Positions 42,851-51,111 of a stretch of DNA of 64,000 nucleotides are shown piece by piece. Below the pieces are notes generated by a model. That model was not told the DNA's origin, did not search any database, and was given only the letters and a program-made list of their open reading frames with translations. The DNA lies in assembly GCF_021603645.1 (NCBI RefSeq), contig NZ_BQHJ01000011.1, forward strand, positions 1 through 64,000. The letters are read 5' to 3'. A program made the translations under genes and the position numbers. This DNA is from Pseudomonas pseudonitroreducens (GTDB lineage: Bacteria; Pseudomonadota; Gammaproteobacteria; Pseudomonadales; Pseudomonadaceae). Positions within the stretch are counted from its first letter, which is position 1; each line of letters opens with the position of its first letter.

Positions 42851-43237
42851 ATGAGCAACTACACGGCGGACAGTGCCGCCATCAACCGGGTACTCACGGA
42901 CTATGTCGAAGGCATGACCTTCGGCGACGAGGCGAGGCTGCGCCAGGCCTTCCATCCTTCCTGCAAGATCATCGGCAACTACCACGGCGCGCTGGAGTGG
43001 TCCTCGCTGGATGAGTTCATCGGCGCGATCAAGGCCGAATCGCCGCCCTCGGAAGGCGCGCCGCCGGCGTGGGAGTTGAAGTCCCTGGACATCACCGGCG
43101 ACAGCGCGGTGGCCAAGGTCACCGACGAGTTTCTCGGCATGCATTTCACCGATTACCTGTCGCTGCTGCAGGTTGGCAGTGGCTGGCAGATCATCAACAA
43201 GCTCTATTACCTGCATAGCGGCGCGCTGGACAACTGA
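42851..43237 (+). CDS. NTF2-like (SnoaL/lumazine-binding type) protein
   Basis: The 128-residue protein (MSNYTADSAAINRVLTDYVE) has the cone-shaped NTF2-like pattern: AFHPSCKIIGNYHGALEWSS, WELKSLDITGDSAVAKVTDE, FTDYLSLLQVGSGWQIINKL and YYLH, as in the lumazine-binding/DUF4440 group. ATG 42851 has AGAGG upstream; the frame is open 10 codons earlier. Substrate or partner unknown. It is convergent with the lipase-like gene. Confidence 0.85.
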   Translation: MSNYTADSAAINRVLTDYVEGMTFGDEARLRQAFHPSCKIIGNYHGALEWSSLDEFIGAIKAESPPSEGAPPAWELKSLDITGDSAVAKVTDEFLGMHFTDYLSLLQVGSGWQIINKLYYLHSGALDN

Positions 43238-43256
43238 GCGCCGCCGCCAGGCTCGG

Positions 43257-44861
43257 TCAGACGTTGCTCCAGTCGCCACCGTCGTTCCAGCCGGACACCA
43301 CGAAGCGCAGGGTGCCTTTGATGGCTGGATCGGTGATTTTGCCGTCGCGGTCGCTATCGATGGGCAGGGCTACCTGCACGTAGCCGTTCTTCAACTGCTC
43401 CGGCGCCAGTTCGCTGCTGACGCTGTTGACCCCCGTGCCTTGCCAGGCATAGGCGACTTTCCAGGTCTCGGCGGCGCTGCGTGGCGGCTGCAACTCGATG
43501 ATCACCGTGTTACGGAACAGATAACTGCCCTCGTAGTGCTCGTTGGGCCACAGGCGTTTCTCGATCTCGTAGTCGGGCACGCGCACGCCCAGGGTCAGGC
43601 TATAGGCGAGGGTGTGGCGACGCGGATTGACCCGCGCATAGTTGGCGAGGAACACACTGGACAGGTAGTGCTTCGGCTTGTTCTTCCAGGTCGCGTGGGT
43701 CACGCAGGCGGCGGAGTCCTCTTCGGCGGTGCGGCGGGTCAGGTACCAGAGCTTGCCGCGCGGCGCGGCGAGCAGTTCTATCTGGTACAGCGCGTTCACC
43801 GGCCTTCCACCAGCGGCATCCTGTACCGCCTTGGGCAGGCGCAGATCGGCGATGTCCAGCCAGATGTCCACGCGCACGTCGCCGAACAGGAAGCGCGTGA
43901 GATTCTGGTAGGCCTCTTCACTGTTGACGATACCGAAGAACCCCGAGTGCGAGCGATAACAGAAGGCCTTGGCGCATTCCTCGCCGACGGTCTTGCCCCT
44001 CAGCCCGCTGAGCGTGGCGTTCTCGATGCGCACCAGGCCATCGCTACCATTGCCGACGAAGGTTCGTGACAGGCCTGCCGCTGCTTCGTAGTCGCTGCGG
44101 TTGGTGCCAACCATGCAGAAGACCTTGCGCGGGGCGAGCTCCGATTCCGCCAGCAGGTCGACGCGCCCAAGCGACTTCGCCAGGTTGAGGTACTCGGGCA
44201 TCCGCGTGCCGCGGTTGAAGTTGCTGATGTCGTTGAGGCTGAGGAAGGCCGGGACGTTGCTGCCCGCCACGTCGATGCCGTTGTGCGGGGTGGCGTAGGT
44301 GAAGAGCTTGTCCACGGCGCGGCGCGCTTCGTCCGAGCCGCATTTCGGGTTCTGCAGGAAGGTGCGGCAGACCAGGCCCCCCATGGAGTGGGCGACCAGG
44401 TAGCAGCGGAAGGTGCTCTTGGTGATGCCGTTGGCCGGGTTCGCGCAGGCGAGATCGCGCACCTTCAGGATCAGCTCGCTCAGGCCCTTGCCGAACGCCT
44501 CCATGGTCGGTGTCTTGCCGATCCCCAGCAGGGCCGAGGCCGGGTCGTAGTAGCGGTAGATGATGATCGAGCGTGCGCCGAGCAGGTTGCCGGCCGCCGG
44601 ATCGCTCCACTCCGGGTCGAGGATGTCGTAGCCGTCCTCGTAGACGTCGCTGTAGCCGAAGTCGCTGCCCAGGCGCACCACGGGTGATTCGAAGACGAAC
44701 TTGCGTGGCGGCCGGTTGCGCTCGGGCACCGCGCGCATCACGGTGGAGCCCAGGTTGAAGCCGCAGAACGGGTCGGCGGTAGTCTCGTCCATTTCGCCGC
44801 GCGTCATGGCGTAGCCGCGTACGTAAATGATCGGGAAGAACGGGGCTTTCATCTTTTCCAT
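43257..44861 (-). CDS. Lipase-like alpha/beta hydrolase
   Basis: The 534-residue protein has FFPIIYVRGYAMTRGEM near the start (oxyanion region), RCYLVAHSMGGLVCRTFLQN with the GxSxG nucleophile elbow (about residue 160), TYATPHNGIDVAG, and a probable catalytic Asp/His further on (FVGNGSDGLVRIENA, CYRSHSGFFG). A beta-rich C-terminal domain of about 230 residues follows. ATG 44861 has AGGAG 7 bases upstream. The frame remains open for about 130 codons further, so a longer form cannot be ruled out. No signal peptide at this start. Confidence 0.8.
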   Translation of the reverse strand: MEKMKAPFFPIIYVRGYAMTRGEMDETTADPFCGFNLGSTVMRAVPERNRPPRKFVFESPVVRLGSDFGYSDVYEDGYDILDPEWSDPAAGNLLGARSIIIYRYYDPASALLGIGKTPTMEAFGKGLSELILKVRDLACANPANGITKSTFRCYLVAHSMGGLVCRTFLQNPKCGSDEARRAVDKLFTYATPHNGIDVAGSNVPAFLSLNDISNFNRGTRMPEYLNLAKSLGRVDLLAESELAPRKVFCMVGTNRSDYEAAAGLSRTFVGNGSDGLVRIENATLSGLRGKTVGEECAKAFCYRSHSGFFGIVNSEEAYQNLTRFLFGDVRVDIWLDIADLRLPKAVQDAAGGRPVNALYQIELLAAPRGKLWYLTRRTAEEDSAACVTHATWKNKPKHYLSSVFLANYARVNPRRHTLAYSLTLGVRVPDYEIEKRLWPNEHYEGSYLFRNTVIIELQPPRSAAETWKVAYAWQGTGVNSVSSELAPEQLKNGYVQVALPIDSDRDGKITDPAIKGTLRFVVSGWNDGGDWSNV

Positions 44862-45213
44862 GGCAGTCTCCTGATGGCCAGTCGATCCTTGGCGCGAGGG
44901 CGGCAGCAGCAGCAACCTCGCCGTTTGCCACCAGACGGTGGGCTGCTGGGAGGCAACCACGGTTGCCGTGGCATGTGGGCTGTACTCGCCGTCGACTTTG
45001 CCGAGGCCGAGGTACGTTTCCTTCAGGGAATTCCGAGTCTCCTTGGCCATGCCGCTTTTCAGGTTCGGGGCTTGCGGACGGATCGCCTGGCACCGGGCTT
45101 TAGCCAGCGGGCCTGACGGGCCTCGGCCCCTGCCTGTCGGGGGCTCATTTGCAACGCTTGAGTTGCAGCCGCCGCGGGCGTTACATGGAGCACTCCAGTG
45201 ATGGGAGATCGTC
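44862..45213. other. Intergenic region between lipase-like and methyltransferase genes
   Basis: The 352-bp gap lies between divergent genes. On the minus strand it is open in frame with the lipase-like gene and includes a possible peptide MAKETRNSLKETYLGLGKVD, without a good ribosome binding site. Apart from a GGGCCTGACGGGCCTCGGCC hairpin-prone stretch near 45108, nothing is recognised. Confidence 0.45.
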
Positions 45214-46026
45214 ATGCACAAGGTCGGGCTCAAGGGCACGCCGGAAACCCTGCTGATCACCCTCTATGCCAAGGCGATGGAGAGCGAGTTGCCCGACAGC
45301 CTGCTGCGCGACCGTTTCTCGCGCCGCGCCGTGGCGCAGATCGACTACGACTTCGCCCGCCTGCACATCGGCCGCGCCGAGCAGGTGGGCATCGCCCTGC
45401 GGGCCAAGCTGTTCGACGACTGGGTACGCGACTTCCTGGCGCGCTATCCGGCCTGTGTGGTGCTGCAGCTGGGTTGCGGGCTGGACAGTCGGGTCTTGCG
45501 CATCGACCCGCCGGCCACCGTGCAGTGGTTCGAGGTGGACTTTCCGGAAGTGATCGCCCTGCGCGAGCGCCTGTATCCCGCGCGGGAAAACTGCCACCTG
45601 ATGGCCTGCTCCCTGACGTCGCCTGACTGGTGGCGTGCGCTGCCGAGCGGACGGCCGGTGCTGATTCTTTCCGAGGGCGTGCTGCCCTACGTGCCGGCGG
45701 ACGAGGTTCCGCGACTGTTGCGTGGTCTGGTTGCACACTTCGGCCAGGGTGAACTGGCGCTGGATGGCTACAGTCGCCTGGGTATCCGCCTGCTGCAGTG
45801 GAACCCGATGATCCGCCGTACCGGCGCAGTGCTGCACTGGGCAATCGACGAGCCGCAGGAACTGCAGCGGCAGGTCCCGGGCTTGCGCTTCGTCGAGGCC
45901 ATTGCCGCCTACGACCGTGCGCAGATCGCCCGGCTGTCGCTGGGCATGCGCCTGCTCTACGGGATCACCCTGGCTATTCCAGCGATGCGCCGCATGGGGC
46001 GCCTGCTGCGCTATCACTTCGGCTAG
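45214..46026 (+). CDS. Leucine-carboxyl-methyltransferase-like (LCM) SAM methyltransferase
   Basis: The 270-residue protein shows the LCM-type layout: ETLLITLYAKAMESELPDSL, VVLQLGCGLDSRVLRIDPPA (SAM motif I, with GCGLDSR typical of this family), WFEVDFPEVIALRERLYPAR and VLILSEGVLPYVPADEVPRL (SEGVLPYL motif). In polyketide or small-molecule pathways these enzymes O-methylate acids. It is followed 67 bp downstream by a DUF3237 gene on the same strand. Confidence 0.9.
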   Translation: MHKVGLKGTPETLLITLYAKAMESELPDSLLRDRFSRRAVAQIDYDFARLHIGRAEQVGIALRAKLFDDWVRDFLARYPACVVLQLGCGLDSRVLRIDPPATVQWFEVDFPEVIALRERLYPARENCHLMACSLTSPDWWRALPSGRPVLILSEGVLPYVPADEVPRLLRGLVAHFGQGELALDGYSRLGIRLLQWNPMIRRTGAVLHWAIDEPQELQRQVPGLRFVEAIAAYDRAQIARLSLGMRLLYGITLAIPAMRRMGRLLRYHFG

Positions 46027-46093
46027 GCCAGGCCGATTTGGCCGCTGGCTGCTTTACTCATTCCTCTACGACGACCTTGCGCAGGAGCCGGCG

Positions 46094-46549
46094 ATGAAGC
46101 TCGAGCCGTTGATGGAAATGAACGTGAAGGCCAGCGTGCCGCTGGAGATTGGCCGCGTGCCGCAGGGCCGGCGGTTGATCTCGGCGGCCGGTGGCGGCAC
46201 CTTCAAGGGCCAGCGCCTGAACGGCGAGGTGCTGCCCGGCGGCGGCGACTGGATCCTGGTGGACAGCGATGGCGGCTGGCACCTGGAGGTGCGCCTGGTA
46301 CTGCGCACCGACGACGGCGCGCGTATCCTGATGCAGCACAACGGACTGCTGGTGGCCAACCCGAAGATCATTCATGCGGTCTCGCGGGGCGACAGCACCG
46401 AGTTTGGCGATACCTATTTCATGATCCAGCCGCGCTTCGAGGTCGGCGACGACCGCTATCGCTGGCTCAACCACCAGTTGGCGGTGGGCGAGGGCCGGCT
46501 GGGGCCGGGCTGGGTCGAGTACCGTTTGTATTCACTCGCCAATGGATGA
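46094..46549 (+). CDS. DUF3237 family protein
   Basis: The 151-residue protein (MKLEPLMEMNVKASVPLEIG) shows the DUF3237 pattern AAGGGTFKGQRLNGEVLPGG, GDWILVDSDGGWHLEVRLVL, DDGARILMQHNG and the late FEVGDDRYRWLNHQLAVGEG. The family is a small beta-barrel with no established function. AGGAG precedes ATG 46094. It probably forms an operon with the LCM methyltransferase upstream and the DCC/DoxX genes downstream. Confidence 0.9.
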   Translation: MKLEPLMEMNVKASVPLEIGRVPQGRRLISAAGGGTFKGQRLNGEVLPGGGDWILVDSDGGWHLEVRLVLRTDDGARILMQHNGLLVANPKIIHAVSRGDSTEFGDTYFMIQPRFEVGDDRYRWLNHQLAVGEGRLGPGWVEYRLYSLANG

Positions 46550-46618
46550 GCGATGAACAGCAGGACTTGTCACACACGGCGGGCACAGTTGGCGCATCAG
46601 GGATCAGGAGACGACGCC

Positions 46619-47047
46619 ATGGCTCTGCCCCCCAACATGCAGCCCGACGACAAAGTCGTGCTGTTCGACGGCACTTGCCGCCTGTGCAACGGCTGGAGCC
46701 GCTTCCTCCTGCTGCACGACCGCATGCAGCGGGTGAAGCTGTGCAGCGTGCAGTCTGCCGAGGGCCAGGCGATTCTCGACTGGTTCGGCCTGCCCACCGA
46801 ATACTTCGACACCATGCTCTACGTCGATGGTCGCGAAGGTTTCGAGCGCAGCGACGCCTTCCTGCGGGTGATCGGCCAGTTGCCGGCACCGTGGAACTGG
46901 CTGCGCGTGCTCTGGCTGATCCCCCGGCCGCTGCGCGACTGGTGCTACGACCGCATCGCGCTCAATCGCTACCGCCTGTTCGGCCGTGAAGACGTCTGCC
47001 TGGTGCCTTCGCCGCAGTATCGCGGGCGTTTCCTCGGCAATGACTAG
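46619..47047 (+). CDS. DCC-family thiol-disulfide oxidoreductase-like protein
   Basis: The 142-residue protein has VVLFDGTCRLCNGWSRFLLL near the start, the family name motif with CxxC (CRLC), then RMQRVKLCSVQSAEGQAILD and LRVLWLIPRPLRDWCYDRIA. DCC proteins have a thioredoxin-like fold and are often next to DoxX genes, as here. ATG 46619 has AGGAG 8 bases upstream. The stop overlaps the DoxX-like start by 8 bases. Confidence 0.9.
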   Translation: MALPPNMQPDDKVVLFDGTCRLCNGWSRFLLLHDRMQRVKLCSVQSAEGQAILDWFGLPTEYFDTMLYVDGREGFERSDAFLRVIGQLPAPWNWLRVLWLIPRPLRDWCYDRIALNRYRLFGREDVCLVPSPQYRGRFLGND

Positions 47048-47432
47048 CGCGGCCATCGCGCGGCTGGCGCTGGGCGTGGTGTTCCTCTACCACGGCCTGG
47101 TGCCCAAGCTGCTGTTCCTCAGCGCCGATGAAGTGCGCATGATCGAGGCTCACGGCTGGCCGCTGTCGACCCAGCGCATCGCCGAGGTGGCCGGTGCCGC
47201 CGAGATCGTCCTCGGCCTGGCGATCCTTCTGTTGCGCCGCAGCCGCTGGCCACTCTGGTTGGCGGTGGCGGCACTGCTCGGCTTGCTGGTGGATGTGGCG
47301 CTGTTCGTCTCGGAGTTGCTGCTGGGCGCCTTCAATCCAGTTTCCACCAACGTCGCCGCGCTGGCGCTGTGCGCGATTGCTCTGCAGGGCGAACGGAGCG
47401 CCGCATCGCCCCGTTCGCCTTCGCGGCATTAG
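47040..47432 (+). CDS. DoxX-like membrane protein
   Basis: The 130-residue protein has four membrane segments (ARLALGVVFLYHGLVPKLLF, IAEVAGAAEIVLGLAILLLR, WPLWLAVAALLGLLVDVALF, NVAALALCAIALQG). LxYHGLVPKLLF followed by a cytosolic loop and GAAEIxLGL is typical of DoxX-like proteins paired with DCC. It is translationally coupled to the DCC gene and convergent with the porin gene, whose last codons overlap its stop. Role unknown; a redox link is inferred. Confidence 0.88.
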   Translation: MTSAAIARLALGVVFLYHGLVPKLLFLSADEVRMIEAHGWPLSTQRIAEVAGAAEIVLGLAILLLRRSRWPLWLAVAALLGLLVDVALFVSELLLGAFNPVSTNVAALALCAIALQGERSAASPRSPSRH

Positions 47433-48172
47433 AAGCTGCGCGACACGCTGGCCACCACGGTGGCCGTGCAGACATCGCCGAAGCCGAACTGGGTGCGGCA
47501 CTCGTTCTGCGACAGGTCGGTGTCGATGTAGCTCACCGCCCAGTCGAAGCCCACCCATTCGTGGCTCAGCTTGGCTTCCCATTCATGGTAGGTGTCGCGG
47601 GTGTCGCCACTGCCGGACAGGTAGAGCGGGTCCTTGGCGTCATTGCGACCGTAGCGTACGCGCAACTTGAACTCGGCCGGCAGCTCGGCGTTGTAGGCCA
47701 GGTAGGTGTAGAGGTTGGCCTGGTCCTCGCCGAAGTAGGTCGGGTAGTCGTTGCCGTAATAGGCCGCCACTTCGAAGCCGTAGGCGTGGAGGATGGCGTA
47801 GGTGTCGCTCTGGTTGAACTGGGCTTCCTTCGGGTAGGCGTACTTGATGTAGCCCAGGTCCAGGGCGATGTCGTCATTGGCCTGCCAGTACCAGCCGCCG
47901 TAGTAGTCCACTTCCTGGCGGGTCTTGAAGTCGGCGCCGAAGTCGACGTTGGAGCTCCACACACCCAGGTAGGCGCCGGAAGCGTGCTGCAGGGTGAGGC
48001 CAACCTGTACGGCCGGGTCGTTCTGCGTCTGCGAGATGCCGCGGGTGCGGTAGTCGCTGACCAGGGCGGTATCGATCTGCAGGTTGAAGTCGTGGCCCAG
48101 TTCGACGGCCAGGGCGGAGGTGAATGGCGCGCAGGCGAGCAGCGCGCCCATCAGCCAGTTGGGGCGATTCAT
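47429..48172 (-). CDS. TorF-family putative porin
   Basis: The 247-residue protein has a signal peptide (to about residue 22, SALA) and a run of amphipathic beta-strands ending in aromatic SF, typical of outer-membrane barrels. NLQIDTALVSDYRTRGISQT followed by QNDPAVQVGLTLQHASGAYL is the TorF (Gcw_chp) signature. The substrate is unknown; some members are linked to chitin or nucleoside use, but nothing nearby points to that. Confidence 0.9.
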   Translation of the reverse strand: MNRPNWLMGALLACAPFTSALAVELGHDFNLQIDTALVSDYRTRGISQTQNDPAVQVGLTLQHASGAYLGVWSSNVDFGADFKTRQEVDYYGGWYWQANDDIALDLGYIKYAYPKEAQFNQSDTYAILHAYGFEVAAYYGNDYPTYFGEDQANLYTYLAYNAELPAEFKLRVRYGRNDAKDPLYLSGSGDTRDTYHEWEAKLSHEWVGFDWAVSYIDTDLSQNECRTQFGFGDVCTATVVASVSRSF

Positions 48173-48323
48173 GTGGGGAGTCCCTTTGTTGTGATTGTCT
48201 GTGGGCAGATGAAAAATCCCGCGCAGCGCCCACCCTCCCGGTCACTCGGGAAGCGGCGGCAAGGGGGGCGCTGGCGGGCAGGGCGCCGGGGGTGTTCACG
48301 CCCCGGCGCAGGAGCCCGGCTCC

Positions 48324-50081
48324 TTACAGAGCCGGCACGTCGTCGGCGCGGTAGACTTCGCGGCCTTCGAAGAGGGTGCGGAGCACGCGGGCTTCGTCCA
48401 GTTGCTGGTCGGGCACGCTGAACACATCGCGGTCGAGCACCACCATGTCGGCCTGCTTGCCGGGGGCCAGGGTGCCGATCTTGTCGCCGAGGCCGATGGT
48501 CTGCGCGGCGTTGCGGGTGTAGGCGTAGAACATGGTCTGGCGGTCCACGCGCTCGGCGGCGTTGAGCACGCCTTCCTCGCCCTGGCGGGTGACCGCCTGG
48601 TAGATGGCCTTCAGCGGATCAGGCGTGGACACCGGCCAGTCGCTGGCGCCGGCAATGGTGGCGCCATTGTCCAGCAGGGATTTGGCCGGGTACATGTAGC
48701 GGTAGGTTTCGTCGGCGATGTAGGGCTTCACCAGTTCCACCGTGTAGACCTCGGAGGTGGCCCAGTCCAGTTGCATCGAGGCGATCACCCCGAGCTCCTT
48801 GAAGCGCGGGAAGTCCTTGGGGTTGACCAGTTGCAGGTGGGTGATCGAGTGGGTCACGCCGCTCTGCCGGTCCTTGCGCGCCTGGGCGAAACCATTGAGG
48901 GACTCGCGCACCGCGCGGTCGCCGATGGCGTGCACGTGCACCAGCCAGCCGCGCGCATCGGCGGCGCTGACCAGTTCGCCGAAGTGCTTCGGATCGATCA
49001 GCAGCTCGCCCGGTTTGTGGCTGTTCTTGTAGTCCTCCAGCAGCGCAGCGGACTGTGCAGGGAACTCGATCACACCATCGGCGAAGACCTTGATGCCCGG
49101 CAGCGTCAGGTTCGGGATGCCCTGGAACTGCTGACGCACCTTGTCGATGACGTCGAGATCGGCCGGGCGGCTCTGCGGGTTGACCACCAGCAGCGCGGCG
49201 ACGTGGGCGCTGAGCTGGCCGTCGCGGGCCAGGTCGCGGTAGACCGGCAGCACACCGACGGTCTTCTCGGTGGGCTTGATGGCGAACAGCGCTTCGCCGG
49301 GCGTGCCGTTGGCGGCCGGGTCCATCCAGGCGGTGATGCCCAGGCTGTTGTTGTACTTCACCGCGGCCACGCCGGCGCGGTCCATGGTGGCGGTGTCCGG
49401 AACCGGCATGGCGGCGGCCACCAGGTCGAAACCGGAGTCGACCAGGAAGCCGGTGGGGTTGAAGTCCTTGTCGTGGGCGACGTTCTGCTGCTCCAGCGGG
49501 CTCAGGCCGCGCAGGCGCTTGGCGTCCAGCCCGGCGCGCTTGAGCATGGCGGCGTTGGCCCAGGCGGTGTGGTGGTCGCTGCCGATCAGCACCACCGGGG
49601 TGTCCTTCCACTCGCCCTGGTTGAAGCGCTTGGCCAGGCCCTCGGCCTGAGACCAGTAGCTGGAGTTCATGCCGTTCATGACCACGGTGTCATGCACCTT
49701 GGCCTTGCCGCTGTCGCGGTCCTGCTTCAGACGCTTCTCGAACGCGTCGAGGTCCATCTGCTCGTCCAGCAGGCTGGCGGAGATCAGCTCCAGGCCGCCG
49801 AAGATGGAGTGCGAGTGGCTGTCGATGAAGCCGGGCATCAGCACCTTGCCGCCGAGGTCGACCTGCTTGCTGCCGCTGCCGGCGAGCTTGCGGATGTCCT
49901 CGTTGGAGCCCACCTGCAGCACCTTGCCGCCAGCGACCGCGACGGCCTGCTGCAGCGGCTGGCCGGGCTCGGCGGTGAAGACCTTGGCGTTGTACAGGAT
50001 CAGGTCCGCGTTCTGTGCCTGAGCTTCAAAAGTGCCGAGTGCGATGGCGAGCGCCAGCGCGCCCTTGAGCATGCCGTGCAT
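48324..50081 (-). CDS. Periplasmic YtcJ-like amidohydrolase
   Basis: The 585-residue amidohydrolase-superfamily protein has a signal peptide (to about residue 22, FEAQA), then LILYNAKVFTAEPGQPLQQA, VLMPGFIDSHSHSIFGGLEL with the HSH metal motif, later LVHVHAIGDRAVRESLNGFA (metal His), a carboxylate site near GASDWPVSTPDPL and GTLAPGKQADMVVLDRDVF. It fits the YtcJ/amidohydrolase_3 group; substrates are unknown. ATG 50081 has AGGGG upstream. It is divergent from a LysR gene 111 bp away, which probably regulates it. Confidence 0.92.
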   Translation of the reverse strand: MHGMLKGALALAIALGTFEAQAQNADLILYNAKVFTAEPGQPLQQAVAVAGGKVLQVGSNEDIRKLAGSGSKQVDLGGKVLMPGFIDSHSHSIFGGLELISASLLDEQMDLDAFEKRLKQDRDSGKAKVHDTVVMNGMNSSYWSQAEGLAKRFNQGEWKDTPVVLIGSDHHTAWANAAMLKRAGLDAKRLRGLSPLEQQNVAHDKDFNPTGFLVDSGFDLVAAAMPVPDTATMDRAGVAAVKYNNSLGITAWMDPAANGTPGEALFAIKPTEKTVGVLPVYRDLARDGQLSAHVAALLVVNPQSRPADLDVIDKVRQQFQGIPNLTLPGIKVFADGVIEFPAQSAALLEDYKNSHKPGELLIDPKHFGELVSAADARGWLVHVHAIGDRAVRESLNGFAQARKDRQSGVTHSITHLQLVNPKDFPRFKELGVIASMQLDWATSEVYTVELVKPYIADETYRYMYPAKSLLDNGATIAGASDWPVSTPDPLKAIYQAVTRQGEEGVLNAAERVDRQTMFYAYTRNAAQTIGLGDKIGTLAPGKQADMVVLDRDVFSVPDQQLDEARVLRTLFEGREVYRADDVPAL

Positions 50082-50192
50082 GACTTCCCCTTGCTTTCGT
50101 TGGATTATTGTTGGTCTGCGGCGCAGGCTACTGGCGGACCGAGGTGTGCGGAAGTCGCTGTCAGGCATAACACTTGTGAAGGATTGGCACGA

Positions 50193-51107
50193 ATGACGAT
50201 GGACAGATTCAGCAGCCTGGCGATGTTCGTCGCCAGTGCCGAGACCGGCAGTTTCAGCCGCGCCGCCGAGCAGTTGGGCAAGACGCCGTCGGCCGTGACC
50301 AAGGCGGTCGGCCAGCTGGAAATCGAAGTTGGCGCGCGCCTGTTCGAGCGCACCACGCGCAGCATGTCGCTGACCGAAGCCGGCCAGCTCTATCTCGATG
50401 GGGCCCGCGAGGTGCTGGCGCGGATGCGCGAGACCACCGAGGAAATCGCCCAGTTGCAACACAGCTTGCGCGGCGTGCTGCGCATCACCGGGCCGCTGAT
50501 CGTCGGCCCGGTGTTTCTCGACCAGGCCTGCGCCGAGTTCCTCGACCAGCACCCGGACGTGCGTTTGCAGGTGGACCTTTCCGACAGCTACGTCGACCTG
50601 CTCGACGGCCGCTACGACCTCGCCCTGCGCATGGGCAACAGCGATCTCCCCGGGCTGATCGCCCAGCCGCTGGCGGAAAGCCGGCTGATCATGTGCGCCA
50701 GCCCGGCGTACCTGCAACGCCGCGGCACGCCACGGCATCCGAACCAGATCATCGACCACGATTGCCTGGTCTATCGCCATCCGGCGCTGGACGACCGCTG
50801 GTGGTTCGACGTCGAAGGCGAGCGCTATTCCACTCCGCGTAATGGCCGCCTGAACAGCGACAACCAGGCCGTGCTGCTGACTGCCTGCCTCGCCGGCCAT
50901 GGACTGCTGCCGTGCCCGCACTGGAGCGTGCTGGAGCACCTGCGCAGCGGGCGCCTGGTGACGGTGCTGGATGACTACTTCTTCGAGCCGGACACCTTCG
51001 GCGCGCAGATTCTCGCGGTGTACCCGAGCAATCGCCGGGCGACGCGCAAGATCCACGCCTTCATCGAGCACCTGCGCGATTACCTGCGCCGCGACGGCAT
51101 TCTCTGA
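50193..51107 (+). CDS. LysR-family regulator (CrgA/DmlR-like)
   Basis: The 304-residue protein has the winged helix at 1-65 (MDRFSSLAMFVASAETGSFS, KTPSAVTKAVGQLEIEVGAR) and an effector-binding domain with LRITGPLIVGPVFLDQACAE, PDVRLQVDLSDSYVDLLDGR and YDLALRMGNSDLPGLIAQPL, the wording typical of the CrgA/DmlR branch. It is divergent from the amidohydrolase gene and likely controls it. Its end lies 4 bp from the convergent diguanylate cyclase gene. Confidence 0.92.
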   Translation: MTMDRFSSLAMFVASAETGSFSRAAEQLGKTPSAVTKAVGQLEIEVGARLFERTTRSMSLTEAGQLYLDGAREVLARMRETTEEIAQLQHSLRGVLRITGPLIVGPVFLDQACAEFLDQHPDVRLQVDLSDSYVDLLDGRYDLALRMGNSDLPGLIAQPLAESRLIMCASPAYLQRRGTPRHPNQIIDHDCLVYRHPALDDRWWFDVEGERYSTPRNGRLNSDNQAVLLTACLAGHGLLPCPHWSVLEHLRSGRLVTVLDDYFFEPDTFGAQILAVYPSNRRATRKIHAFIEHLRDYLRRDGIL

Positions 51108-51111
51108 GCGC

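Noticed and set aside
44862-45060. Separate small gene beginning MAKETRNSLK before the lipase-like gene
   Set aside because: No stop codon separates it from the lipase-like frame and no ribosome binding site precedes it.
43257-45260. N-terminally extended lipase-like protein starting near 45260 or 45050
   Set aside because: The ATG at 44861 has a clear AGGAG at the right distance, while the upstream starts do not. Kept only as a possibility in the gene entry.
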